A stretch of DNA of 64,000 nucleotides, from contig JACAEE010000089.1 of NCBI GenBank assembly GCA_013389015.1, positions 1 through 64,000 of the forward strand. Direction: 5' to 3'. This DNA comes from Hydrogenophilaceae bacterium (GTDB lineage: Bacteria; Pseudomonadota; Alphaproteobacteria; Caulobacterales; Aquidulcibacteraceae). Under the pieces are notes generated by a model, which did no database searches, was not told the DNA's origin, and saw only the letters and a list, made by a program, of their open reading frames with translations. Of this stretch, positions 40,928-49,177 are shown piece after piece (positions within the stretch are counted from its first letter, which is position 1; every line of letters starts with the position of its first letter). A program made the translations under genes and the position numbers.

Positions 40928-41890
40928 ATGATCATTCCGAGTTTCGCCGACGTCGAGATCGCCGCCGATCGGCTGAAGGGCGTGGCGCGGCGCACGCCGC
41001 TCCTGCATTCTGAGGCCCTCGACGAGGCGCTCGGCGCGACCGTGCTGGTCAAGGCCGAGTGCCTGCAACGCTACGGCGCGTTCAAATTCCGCGGCGCCTA
41101 TAATCGCCTTGCCGTGATGAGCGCGGCGGAGCGGGCGCAGGGCGTCATCGCGTTCTCCTCGGGCAATCATGCGGCCGGCGTGGCCGGCGCGGCGAAGCTC
41201 CTGGGCGTCAGCGCCGTCATCGTCATGCCGGCGGATGCGCCTGGGGTGAAGCTGGCGCAGACCCGCGCGCTGGGCGCCGAGATCGTGCTCTATGACCGCG
41301 TGCGGGAGAGCCGCGAGGAGATCGGCGCGCGTCTGGCGCAGGAGCGCGGGCTGACGCTCGTGAAGCCGTTCGACGATCCCTACGTGATCGCGGGGCAGGG
41401 CACGTGCGGGCTGGAGATCGCTGAGGACGTCGCGCCTGACATCGTGATCGCGCCGGCGAGCGGGGGCGGGCTCGTGACCGGCGTCGCCCTCGCTGTCCAT
41501 GCGCGGCATCCGCACACGCAGGTGTTCGCCGCCGAGCCCGAAGGCCACGACGATCTCGCGCGCAGCCTTCAGTCTGGGCGCATCGAAAGCAACGCGCCCG
41601 GCATACGCTCGATCTGCGATGCGCTCCTGGTGGAGCGGATGGGCGAGATTCCGTTCGCGCTGGCGCGCACGCATCTCGCCGGCGCGGCGGCGGCGTCGGA
41701 CGACGACGTGCGCGCCGCGATGCGGCTCGCGTTCCAGCACCTCAAGATCGTCCTCGAGCCGGGCGGGGCGGCGGCGCTCGCCGCCGCGCTTGCGGGACGC
41801 GTGGATATCAAGGGACGCACCGTCGTGCTCATCGCCAGCGGCGGCAATGTCGATGCGGAGGTCTTCGCCGCGGCGCTGCGCGCGCCGTAG
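40928..41890 (+). CDS. Threonine/serine dehydratase family enzyme (PLP fold II)
   Basis: 320 residues. The PLP lysine is in AFKFRGAYNRL, and the phosphate loop GGGLVTG and the glycine-rich SSGNHAAGVA are present. Such enzymes deaminate serine/threonine or act as serine racemases. It lacks the C-terminal ACT-like regulatory domain of biosynthetic IlvA, so it is the short catabolic or racemase type. The exact reaction is unresolved. It follows hrpB by 10 bases and converges on the lytic transglycosylase with a three-base gap. Confidence 0.87.
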   Translation: MIIPSFADVEIAADRLKGVARRTPLLHSEALDEALGATVLVKAECLQRYGAFKFRGAYNRLAVMSAAERAQGVIAFSSGNHAAGVAGAAKLLGVSAVIVMPADAPGVKLAQTRALGAEIVLYDRVRESREEIGARLAQERGLTLVKPFDDPYVIAGQGTCGLEIAEDVAPDIVIAPASGGGLVTGVALAVHARHPHTQVFAAEPEGHDDLARSLQSGRIESNAPGIRSICDALLVERMGEIPFALARTHLAGAAAASDDDVRAAMRLAFQHLKIVLEPGGAAALAAALAGRVDIKGRTVVLIASGGNVDAEVFAAALRAP

Positions 41891-41893
41891 CGC

Positions 41894-43957
41894 TCAAAAC
41901 TGGCCGCGGCGCAGATCCTGCTCGATCGCGATCGGCGAGGGCGCGCCGGCGAGGCGGTGGCGATACACCTGCAGGTTCTCCAGCACGCGCTGGATGTAGT
42001 TGCGCGTCTCCGAGATCGGGATGAGTTCGATCCAATCGACGACGTCGACGTCGCGGCGGCGGGGATCGCCCCAGTCGTTGATCCATTCGCGCGCGCGGCC
42101 GGGCCCGGCGTTGTATGAGGCGATCGCCAGCACATAGGAGCCGCCCCAATTGTCGATGAGATCGCCCAGATAGGCCGCGCCCAAGGTCATGTTGTATTCA
42201 GGATCGTTGGTGAGGGCGGCGAGCTGGTAGCTCAGGCCCAGCCGGCGCGCCGTCGTACGCGCCGTGGGCGGAATGATCTGCATCAGCCCGCGAGCGTTGG
42301 CGTGGCTGACGGCGCGCGGATCGAACTCGCTTTCCTGACGGATGATGGCGAGCACAAGCGCGGGCTCGGGGCGCGAGGACTCGCGCACGCGCGCCGGCAG
42401 CTCCAGCATCGGGAAGGCGGCGTTGACGGCGATCACGCCGCGGCGGATTCCGGACTTCGCCGCGCGCACCGAGGTGCGCATATAGGAGGCTTCGCGCGCC
42501 AGATTGGATAACAGCTCAAGCTCCTGAGGGTTGTCGAGCGTGTCGTCGAGATAATAGGCGATGGATTCGAAGTCGCGCTGGGTGCCGAATTCCGAGATGA
42601 GGCGCAGCGCGCGCACCAGTTCGCGGTTCTCGAACGCGATGCGCACGGAATCGGAGACCGGCGGGCTCGACTCGCTCAGGCGCATCACGCCGCCGCGGCG
42701 GGCGGCCGCGAGCTGGCCGTAATAGGTGAAGTCATAGCGCGCGGCCTCTTCGAGACGCGCGTCGGCGTCCCCGTTCTGGCCGAGCGCGCGGGCGGCTTCG
42801 GCGCGCCAGTAGAGCGCGCGTGCGCGGCTCACCGGCGTGGAGACGTTCTCATCGAGGTGGGCGAAGTGAGCGGCGGCCTCCTGCGGCTTGTTGAGGAAGC
42901 GCAACGCCAGCCAGCCCGCCATCCATTCGGCGTCGGCGAAATGCTCGCCGCTCGTCATGCCGTGATTGGCGGTGAGCGCGTAGGCGGTCTCGCGATCATG
43001 GTTGCGCATCGCGCGGGCGATGTGGCGGCGCTTCTCGGTGAAGATGTCGTCGCGCGCGAATTCCGGCGCCAGGCGCGCGTCGATGCGGCGGGCGTAGATC
43101 GCCGCATCCTCGGGACGGCCGCTGATGCGGATATAGCGGGCCCGGTCATAGAGGAAGCCCGCGTCGTCGGCGCGAGAGGCGGGCACCGCGTCCACCGCCG
43201 CCTGCACGCCGCGGCGCGGGCGCGTCTGCAGCACGATGCGCGCTTGGGCGAGCAGACGATCTTCTGGGCGCAGGCGCGGCATGAGCCGCTGCGCCGCGCC
43301 GCGCTCGCCGCGCCATAGGGCGCGATCGACGCGCGCGGCGTGATCCTCGCTCGACAAGGCCGACGCAAACTCGTCGAGCACGATCTCTTCAGCGCGGCCG
43401 TTGAGGCTGTTCTCGCGCCAGGCTTCGCGCGCGAGGCGGGTGGCTTCCTCGACTTGCCCCGTTCGGCGCAGCGCCTGCGCCAGCGCGACCTTGCCTTCGC
43501 CCGATTGTGGCCCGCCCTCGGCGCGCAGCCAAGCGACGCGATCGGCGAAGGAGAGCGCGGAATCGAAGATGGCGAGCTCCGCGCGCCGGCGCATCGAATC
43601 GCGGCCCGGCCAATCCTCCAGTTCGCGCAGCGCCGCGGCGATGTCCGAGAAGCTTGTCGGGGCGTCGGAAGAGGCCGCAAGCCGCCATTGCAGGATGCGC
43701 CGCACCAGGGTGTCCGATGCGCCGTCGCGCAGCGCCCGCACCGTCGCCCAATCATTGGCGTTGGCGGCGTTGAAGCCGTCGCGCAGGCGCGCGAACTCTG
43801 TCGCCGACGGGCGATCGGGCATGGTCGCGGACGCGAGTTGGAGGCTCGTCGATTGCGCCTGCTCGGCGCGGGCGAATTGGCGCGCGCCGCCGGCGACAAG
43901 GACCCCCAGGAGCCCCACGCACAACGCCGCGCCGACCGGCTTCCACCAATCGTTCAT
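41894..43957 (-). CDS. Soluble lytic transglycosylase, Slt70-like
   Basis: 687 residues. An N-terminal helix (about residues 8-25) may be a signal anchor. The long middle region is a superhelical bundle of the Slt70 U-domain type. The C-terminal catalytic domain has the Glu in IRQESEFDPRAVSHANARGL, then LMQIIPPTARTTARRLG and YVLAIASYNAGPGRAREWI. It cuts peptidoglycan strands with 1,6-anhydro products, giving substrates for the recycling enzyme NagZ found at the start of the window. Divergent from dapA with 213 bases between. Confidence 0.9.
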   Translation of the reverse strand: MNDWWKPVGAALCVGLLGVLVAGGARQFARAEQAQSTSLQLASATMPDRPSATEFARLRDGFNAANANDWATVRALRDGASDTLVRRILQWRLAASSDAPTSFSDIAAALRELEDWPGRDSMRRRAELAIFDSALSFADRVAWLRAEGGPQSGEGKVALAQALRRTGQVEEATRLAREAWRENSLNGRAEEIVLDEFASALSSEDHAARVDRALWRGERGAAQRLMPRLRPEDRLLAQARIVLQTRPRRGVQAAVDAVPASRADDAGFLYDRARYIRISGRPEDAAIYARRIDARLAPEFARDDIFTEKRRHIARAMRNHDRETAYALTANHGMTSGEHFADAEWMAGWLALRFLNKPQEAAAHFAHLDENVSTPVSRARALYWRAEAARALGQNGDADARLEEAARYDFTYYGQLAAARRGGVMRLSESSPPVSDSVRIAFENRELVRALRLISEFGTQRDFESIAYYLDDTLDNPQELELLSNLAREASYMRTSVRAAKSGIRRGVIAVNAAFPMLELPARVRESSRPEPALVLAIIRQESEFDPRAVSHANARGLMQIIPPTARTTARRLGLSYQLAALTNDPEYNMTLGAAYLGDLIDNWGGSYVLAIASYNAGPGRAREWINDWGDPRRRDVDVVDWIELIPISETRNYIQRVLENLQVYRHRLAGAPSPIAIEQDLRRGQF

Positions 43958-44170
43958 TCCCGCCTCCGCGAACGGGCCCTTCGGGCCTTCAAAGCCTAGT
44001 CGGGCTCGACGCCCGGCGCGAGCCCCGTTCGATCGCTGCGTGCGCCGCCGCCCGGAATCGCAGCGCAGGCGCGGCGTCTTTGACGCTCGCGTCCGATTGC
44101 CTCATCCGCCAAATTTGCGGCAGGATTCGCGCGAACGCCACTTGCGCGATGCGATCAGGGCGCCGCCACC

Positions 44171-45046
44171 ATGTTTCAGGGCTCGATACCCGCGCTTATC
44201 ACGCCGTTCCGAAACGGGAAAATCGACGACGCGGCGCTGCAGCGCCTGGTCGATCGCCAGGTCGCCGCCGGCTCCCACGGGCTGGTTCCGGCCGGCACCA
44301 CCGGCGAATCACCAACTCTGGAAGACGACGAACACGCGCGCGTGATCGCGCTCACGGTGGAGGCTGCGGCCGGGCGCGTTCCGGTGATCGCCGGGTGCGG
44401 CGCGGCCTCGACCGCGCATGCGATCCATCTCATGCAGCAGGCCAAGGCGGCGCGGGCGGACGCCGCGCTGGTGGTGACGCCCTATTACAACCGCCCCTCC
44501 CAGGAGGGCATGTTCCAGCATTACAAGACGCTCAGCGAAGCCGTCGACCTGCCGATCGTGGCGTACAACGTGCCGGCCCGCACCGGGGTCGATCTCAGCC
44601 CCGAGACCGTGATCCGTCTCGCGGCGCTGCCGGGCGTGGTCGGGATCAAGGATGCGAGCCGGGACCTGGGCCGCGTGCCGCGCCATCGCGCAGGCTGCCC
44701 CGCGTCATTCTCGCTGCTTTCGGGCGACGACGACACCATGCTCGGATTCAACGCGATGGGCGGAAACGGCTGCATCTCGGTCACAGCCAATGTCGCGCCG
44801 GGGCCGTGCGCGGCCCTCCACGACGCCTGTCGCGCAGGCGACTATGCGACGGCGCGGGCGATCAATGACGCGCTTGCCGATCTCCATCGCGCGCTGTTCT
44901 GCGAGCCCTCGCCGGCGGCGACGAAGTTCGCGCTCTCCCTGATCGCGGACATCTCGCCGGAAGCGCGCAGCCCGATCATGCCGCTGAGCGAGGCAGGCCA
45001 GGCGGTCGTACGCGACGCGATGGCGAAGGCCGGAGCGCTCGGCTGA
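44171..45046 (+). CDS. dapA: 4-hydroxy-tetrahydrodipicolinate synthase
   Basis: 291 residues. DapA condenses pyruvate with aspartate semialdehyde on the lysine/diaminopimelate route. The TIM barrel has [11 protein letters not shown], the Tyr in [13 protein letters not shown], and the Schiff-base Lys in [14 protein letters not shown]. No strong ribosome site is seen ahead of 44171 (cgccgccaccatg). The stop TGA shares one base with the smpB ATG. Confidence 0.94.
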   Translation: MFQGSIPALITPFRNGKIDDAALQRLVDRQVAAGSHGLVPAGTTGESPTLEDDEHARVIALTVEAAAGRVPVIAGCGAASTAHAIHLMQQAKAARADAALVVTPYYNRPSQEGMFQHYKTLSEAVDLPIVAYNVPARTGVDLSPETVIRLAALPGVVGIKDASRDLGRVPRHRAGCPASFSLLSGDDDTMLGFNAMGGNGCISVTANVAPGPCAALHDACRAGDYATARAINDALADLHRALFCEPSPAATKFALSLIADISPEARSPIMPLSEAGQAVVRDAMAKAGALG

Positions 45047-45501
45047 TGGAACGCAAACTCATCGCCGAGAACCGGCGCGCGCGCTTCGACTACCTCATCG
45101 AGGAGGTTCTCGAGGCTGGAATTCAACTCGTCGGCACCGAGGTCAAGGCGCTCCGCCAGGGCCGGGCGAACATCGCCGAAAGCTATGCGAGCCCGGAGAG
45201 CGGCGAGCTTTATCTGGTGAACGCGCACATCCCCGAATATGCGCCGGCCTCGCGCTTCAACCACGAACCGCGGCGGCCGCGGAAACTCCTGGTCCACAAG
45301 CGCCAGCTGGCCAAGCTCAAGGGCGCGGTCGAGCGCGAGGGACGCACGCTCGTGCCGCTCAAGCTCTTCTTCAATGAGCGCGGGATCGCGAAGCTGGAGC
45401 TGGCGCTCGCCCGGGGCAAGAAGGCGCATGACAAGCGCGAGGCGACCAAGGATCGCGAATGGAAGCGGCAGCAAGGGCGGCTCTTGCGCGACAAAGGCTG
45501 A
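45046..45501 (+). CDS. smpB: SsrA-binding protein SmpB
   Basis: 151 residues. SmpB carries tmRNA to stalled ribosomes. N-terminal [20 protein letters not shown], then [35 protein letters not shown] and a C-terminal basic helix ([19 protein letters not shown]) that enters the mRNA channel. The start overlaps the dapA stop by one base, so translation is coupled. The ssrA gene is not in this window. Confidence 0.97.
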   Translation: MERKLIAENRRARFDYLIEEVLEAGIQLVGTEVKALRQGRANIAESYASPESGELYLVNAHIPEYAPASRFNHEPRRPRKLLVHKRQLAKLKGAVEREGRTLVPLKLFFNERGIAKLELALARGKKAHDKREATKDREWKRQQGRLLRDKG

Positions 45502-45582
45502 AAGTTCGGCGTCCGAGTGACCTCCAGCAGGAGGCGCCGCCGCCCCGCCGGGCGCTGTGCGAGAAAGCTTTCGCCAACGGCG

Positions 45583-45601
45583 CGAGCCGCCCTGTGGCTC
45601 G
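45583..45601 (+). terminator. Weak hairpin after smpB
   Basis: cgagcc (45583-45588) pairs with ggctcg (45596-45601), a 6-bp stem with a 7-base loop followed by aaatgtaac. It could end the dapA-smpB transcript; there is no U-run, so it is a weak call. The rest of 45502-45684 shows no other feature. Confidence 0.35.
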
Positions 45602-45684
45602 AAATGTAACGGCCTATACGCTTTGACCCTGGAACGGGGAATGCACGGTCCGCGCAGGGGCGCGCCGCGTCGCAGGAGTCAAGG

Positions 45685-46884
45685 GTGTCGCAGAATTGTG
45701 CGCAGCGTCATTCCGCCGGCGACACGCCGGAAGAGCAGCAGCGCGCGGCGGCCGACGCGGAAACCCCGTCGAAGCCCGCTGAAGATGAGCGGATCGTCGT
45801 CCTGGGGCTGAGGGGCTTTCCCAACGTCCAGGGCGGCGTGGAGAGCCATTGCAATCAAATCTATCCCCGCTTGTCGCGGCTGCGGCGGCGCGAGATCACG
45901 GTTCTGGCGCGGAAGTCCTACATGCCGGCGTCGGCCGATCTGGGCGACGGCCTCAAGGTCAAGCCGATCTGGTCGGTGCGCAACAAGCACCTGGAAGCGC
46001 TGCTGCACACCTTCCTCGGAATCCTGGTGGCCGTGCTTGGCGAGAATCCGGAACTCATCCACCTGCATGCGATCGGCCCGGGGCTGTTCACGCCGCTGGC
46101 GAAGCTCTTCGGCAAGCGCGTCGTCGTCACCCATCACGGGAAAGACTATGACCGGCCCAAGTGGAACCGCTTCGCCAAGGTCGTGCTGCGCTTGGGCGAG
46201 GCGCTGGCTGTGCGCTTCGCAGACCGGGTCATCGTGGTCTCGCGCTCGGCGGCGGCGGATCTGAAGCAGCGCTTTCCGCGCCGCGCGGACCGCATCGTCT
46301 TCATCCCGAACGGCGCGACGCAATTGCCGCTCGATCCCAATCCGCAAGCGACGCTCGCCCGCTTCGGCCTTCGCCGCGGGGACTTTGTCTTGTCGGTGGG
46401 TCGGCTTGAACCGTCCAAGGGCTTTCATGATCTCATCGCAGCGCACCGCAAGGCGGCTACCGGACGCAAGCTGGTGATCGCCGGCGGCGCCGATCACGCC
46501 GACGCCTATTCCCGCACGCTCCAGGCCGAGGCCGGCGACGATGTCGTGTTCACCGGCATGCTGGCGCCCGCGGAGCTGCGCACGCTCTATTCCAACGCCG
46601 CGCTGTTCGTCTTGGCGTCGAGCCATGAAGGGCTGCCGATTGCGGCGCTGGAGGCGGTGGCATGTGGGGCGCCGGTTGTGCTGAGCGACATCCAGCCCAA
46701 TCTCGACGTCGATCTGCCGGGACTGCATTATTTCCCAGTGGGGAACATTGAGGCGCTCGCTGCGAAGCTGACGGCGCCGGCCGAGGCGTTCCGCGCGCCG
46801 CAATCGATGCTGGCGCGCTATGATTGGGACCGCGTGGCGGAAGAAACCGACGCCATCTATTGCAAGGCGATGGCGCGGCCCTAG
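45685..46884 (+). CDS. Glycosyltransferase family 4 protein
   Basis: 399 residues from GTG at 45685, preceded by caggag. Two Rossmann domains of the GT-B fold: RIVVLGLRGFPNVQGGVESH starts domain 1, and the nucleotide-sugar motif (LFVLASSHEGLPIAALEAVA) marks domain 2. It probably transfers a sugar to a cell-surface glycan or lipid. The acceptor is unknown and no polysaccharide cluster is nearby. It has an N-terminal linker of about 35 residues before the fold. Stop shares CTAG with the convergent uracil-DNA glycosylase gene. Confidence 0.86.
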   Translation: MSQNCAQRHSAGDTPEEQQRAAADAETPSKPAEDERIVVLGLRGFPNVQGGVESHCNQIYPRLSRLRRREITVLARKSYMPASADLGDGLKVKPIWSVRNKHLEALLHTFLGILVAVLGENPELIHLHAIGPGLFTPLAKLFGKRVVVTHHGKDYDRPKWNRFAKVVLRLGEALAVRFADRVIVVSRSAAADLKQRFPRRADRIVFIPNGATQLPLDPNPQATLARFGLRRGDFVLSVGRLEPSKGFHDLIAAHRKAATGRKLVIAGGADHADAYSRTLQAEAGDDVVFTGMLAPAELRTLYSNAALFVLASSHEGLPIAALEAVACGAPVVLSDIQPNLDVDLPGLHYFPVGNIEALAAKLTAPAEAFRAPQSMLARYDWDRVAEETDAIYCKAMARP

Positions 46885-47513
46885 CCGATCAGGGCTCTCG
46901 CGCGCGCGAACACGGCTTCGAACATTTCCGGCGTCAGGCGGCGGGTCTGGGTGTTGTAGCGCGAGCAATGATAGGACGAGACCATCGTGCGCGCCGGCGT
47001 CAGAATCGTCTCCGCGCCGTGCGCAAAGCGCGCTTGGGTCAGCGCGAGTTCATGGACGCGCAGCACGCTTTCGTGGGCGATGGCGCCGAGCGCGATCAGC
47101 ACCTTGAGGTGCGGCAGCGCGGCGATGCGGGCGCTTAGAAACGGGCGGCAGCGTGCGATCTCGTCCGGCAGCGGCTTGTTTTCCGGCGGCGCGCAGCGCA
47201 CCGCGTTGGTGATCATCGCGCCCTTCAGCGTGAAGCCGTCATGGGGATCGGCGCGGTATTCGCCCTCGGCGAAGCCGAACTTCTTCAAGGTGGAGTAGAG
47301 CAGCTCGCCGGCGAAATCGCCGGTGAAGGGCCGCCCCGTGCGATTGGCGCCGGTGCGGCCCGGCGCGAGGCCGACGACAAGGAGGCGCGCGTTGGGGTCG
47401 CCGAAGCTTGGCGCCGCGCCGTTGAACCAGCTCGGCTCGACGCGCGCATTGGCCTCGCGGTACGCGACAAGGCGGGGGCAGAGCGGGCAATCGCGCGGGG
47501 CTTCTGGCGTCAT
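46881..47513 (-). CDS. Family 5 (UdgB-type) uracil-DNA glycosylase
   Basis: 210 residues. It removes uracil and some other deaminated bases from DNA. Motif A is GLAPGRTGANRTGRPFTGD and motif B is SYHCSRYNTQTRRLT, both diagnostic of family 5. Four cysteines (CPLC near the N-terminus and two near VRCAPPENKPLPDEIARC) are placed for an iron-sulfur cluster. With the EndoV-like, UvrA and RecO genes, it adds to the repair set in this window. Confidence 0.9.
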   Translation of the reverse strand: MTPEAPRDCPLCPRLVAYREANARVEPSWFNGAAPSFGDPNARLLVVGLAPGRTGANRTGRPFTGDFAGELLYSTLKKFGFAEGEYRADPHDGFTLKGAMITNAVRCAPPENKPLPDEIARCRPFLSARIAALPHLKVLIALGAIAHESVLRVHELALTQARFAHGAETILTPARTMVSSYHCSRYNTQTRRLTPEMFEAVFARARALIG

Positions 47514-47552
47514 TTGGCCGTTGTCGGCGCCGAAACGCGCCCGCGCAAGCGA

Positions 47553-48164
47553 TTAGGCGTCGTCCTCGTCGCTGTACCGGCCGGCCGGCGCGCGCTCGCG
47601 CTCCGGCGCACGCTCGCGCGGGGGCCGCCCGACAATCGGGGCGAGATCGACCAGATCGACGAAATTGTCGGCCTGGCGGCGCAGGTCGTCGGCGACCATG
47701 GGGGGATTGGTGCGGATCGTGGAGACCACGCTCACGCGCACGCCTTGGCGCTGGAGCGCCTGGACCAGCGGGGTGAAATCGCCGTCGCCGGAAAACAGGA
47801 AGAGGTGGTCGGCGAATTTCGCCGCCTCCATCATGTCGACGGTGATCTCGATATCCATATCGCCCTTGACGCGGCGGCGGCCCACGGCGTCAGTGAACTC
47901 GCGCGCGGGCTTGGTGATCAGCGAATAGCCGTTGTAGTCGAGCCAATCGACGAGCGGGCGGATCGGGGAGAATTCCTGATCCTCGATCAGCGCGGTGTAG
48001 TAATTGGCGCGAATGAAGCGGCCCTGGTTGCGGAACGCCTCGAGCAGCTTGCGATAGTCGATATCGAACTGCAGGCCGCGGGCGGCGGAGTAGAGATTGG
48101 CGCCGTCGATGAACAGCGCGATGCGTTCGTCAGGGTGAATGAGGCGATCCAGGAGGTCTGACAT
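47553..48164 (-). CDS. NYN domain protein (LabA/DUF88 family)
   Basis: 203 residues. NYN/PIN-like nuclease fold with acidic clusters FIDGANLYSA, VKGDMDIEITVDMM and LFSGDGDFTPLVQALQ. Family members are thought to be RNases; cyanobacterial LabA affects the clock. The C-terminus is a charged, probably disordered tail rich in Arg-Glu-Pro. It lies divergent from folK (29-base gap). The function here is inferred from fold only. Confidence 0.88.
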   Translation of the reverse strand: MSDLLDRLIHPDERIALFIDGANLYSAARGLQFDIDYRKLLEAFRNQGRFIRANYYTALIEDQEFSPIRPLVDWLDYNGYSLITKPAREFTDAVGRRRVKGDMDIEITVDMMEAAKFADHLFLFSGDGDFTPLVQALQRQGVRVSVVSTIRTNPPMVADDLRRQADNFVDLVDLAPIVGRPPRERAPERERAPAGRYSDEDDA

Positions 48165-48193
48165 GCGGATCGGGATCCCCTGTTGGAGCGACG

Positions 48194-48784
48194 ATGCAAA
48201 CAGCTAAACGGGGCGGGGTGGCGAAGGAAGCGGCGCAGCGCTGCTATGTCGGGCTCGGCGCCAATCTGCCGCACCAGGGCCTTGCCGGGGTTGCGCTCCT
48301 GGAAGCGGCCATCGGCGCGCTCGTGGAGGAAGGCGTCGCGATCTGCGCGGTTTCGAGCGCGTGGCGAAGCCCGCCTTGGCCCCCGGGGGCGGAGACCGAA
48401 GGCCAGCCCGATTACTTGAACGCCGTGGTTGAGACGGCGGCCGGCGCTCTCGACCCCGCCGCGCTGCTTGATCGGCTCTTGGCGGTGGAGCGGCGGTTCG
48501 GGCGCGAGCGGCGGGCCCGCTGGGCCGCGCGCACGCTCGATCTCGACATCATCGATTTCGCCGGCGCCACGGTCTCCCGGCCTGGGCTGACGCTGCCCCA
48601 TCCGCGGGCCCACGAGCGGGCTTTCGTTCTCGCCCCGCTCTGCGAACTGGCGCCGGACTGGCGCCACCCCCGGCTCGGCGAGACGGCTAGGGCGCTGCTG
48701 GCGCGCCTGCCGGATCAGGGCGTGGAGCGGGTGGCCGCTCTGCGGTTTCGCGATTGCGAAGGCGGGGCGAGCCGCATATCTTGA
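48194..48784 (+). CDS. folK: 2-amino-4-hydroxy-6-hydroxymethyldihydropteridine diphosphokinase
   Basis: 196 residues. FolK activates the pterin for folate synthesis. An N-terminal extension of about 17 residues precedes CYVGLGANLPHQG; the ATP/Mg motif is RWAARTLDLDIIDFAG, and the end motif PHPRAHERAFVLAPLCELAP is typical. It is followed after 39 bases by rpoZ. folB and folP are not in this window. Confidence 0.93.
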   Translation: MQTAKRGGVAKEAAQRCYVGLGANLPHQGLAGVALLEAAIGALVEEGVAICAVSSAWRSPPWPPGAETEGQPDYLNAVVETAAGALDPAALLDRLLAVERRFGRERRARWAARTLDLDIIDFAGATVSRPGLTLPHPRAHERAFVLAPLCELAPDWRHPRLGETARALLARLPDQGVERVAALRFRDCEGGASRIS

Positions 48785-48823
48785 TCGTTTAGCTCATCGC
48801 TTCGTGCAACCTGAGGATAAGTC

Positions 48824-49174
48824 TTGGCCCGCGTCACCGTTGAAGATTGCGTCGAAAAGGTCCCCAACCGTTTCGCCCTGGTGCTGCTGGCGGCGCATCG
48901 GGCGCGGGGAATCACCTCCGGCGCGGCGCCGCTGGTGGAGGTCGACCGGGACAAGCCGCCGGTCCTGGCGCTGCGCGAGATCGCCGATGGGGCGCTTGCC
49001 CCCGAGGACGTGCGCGACAGCCTGGTGCTGCAGTTCCAGGATGTGCAGCCCGCCGCCCGCGCCGAGGACGAGCAGGACCAGCTGGCGTTGGCCGCGCCGG
49101 TGGAGACCAGCGAAGAGGACGTCATCCGCGCGCTGCAGGCGGAAGCCGAGGCCCAGCGCGACGAGCGCTATTAA
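48824..49174 (+). CDS. rpoZ: RNA polymerase omega subunit
   Basis: 116 residues from TTG at 48824, with gagg upstream. Omega helps fold RNA polymerase and makes one ppGpp site. The N-terminus [23 protein letters not shown] and [14 protein letters not shown] are typical; a long acidic C-terminal tail ([12 protein letters not shown]) follows. The ppGpp synthetase gene starts three bases after its stop, a meaningful pairing since omega helps RNA polymerase respond to ppGpp. Confidence 0.95.
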   Translation: MARVTVEDCVEKVPNRFALVLLAAHRARGITSGAAPLVEVDRDKPPVLALREIADGALAPEDVRDSLVLQFQDVQPAARAEDEQDQLALAAPVETSEEDVIRALQAEAEAQRDERY

Positions 49175-49177
49175 GCC

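Noticed and set aside
45502-45684. tmRNA gene next to smpB
   Set aside because: The gap is only 183 bases with one short hairpin and no tRNA-like or tag sequence.
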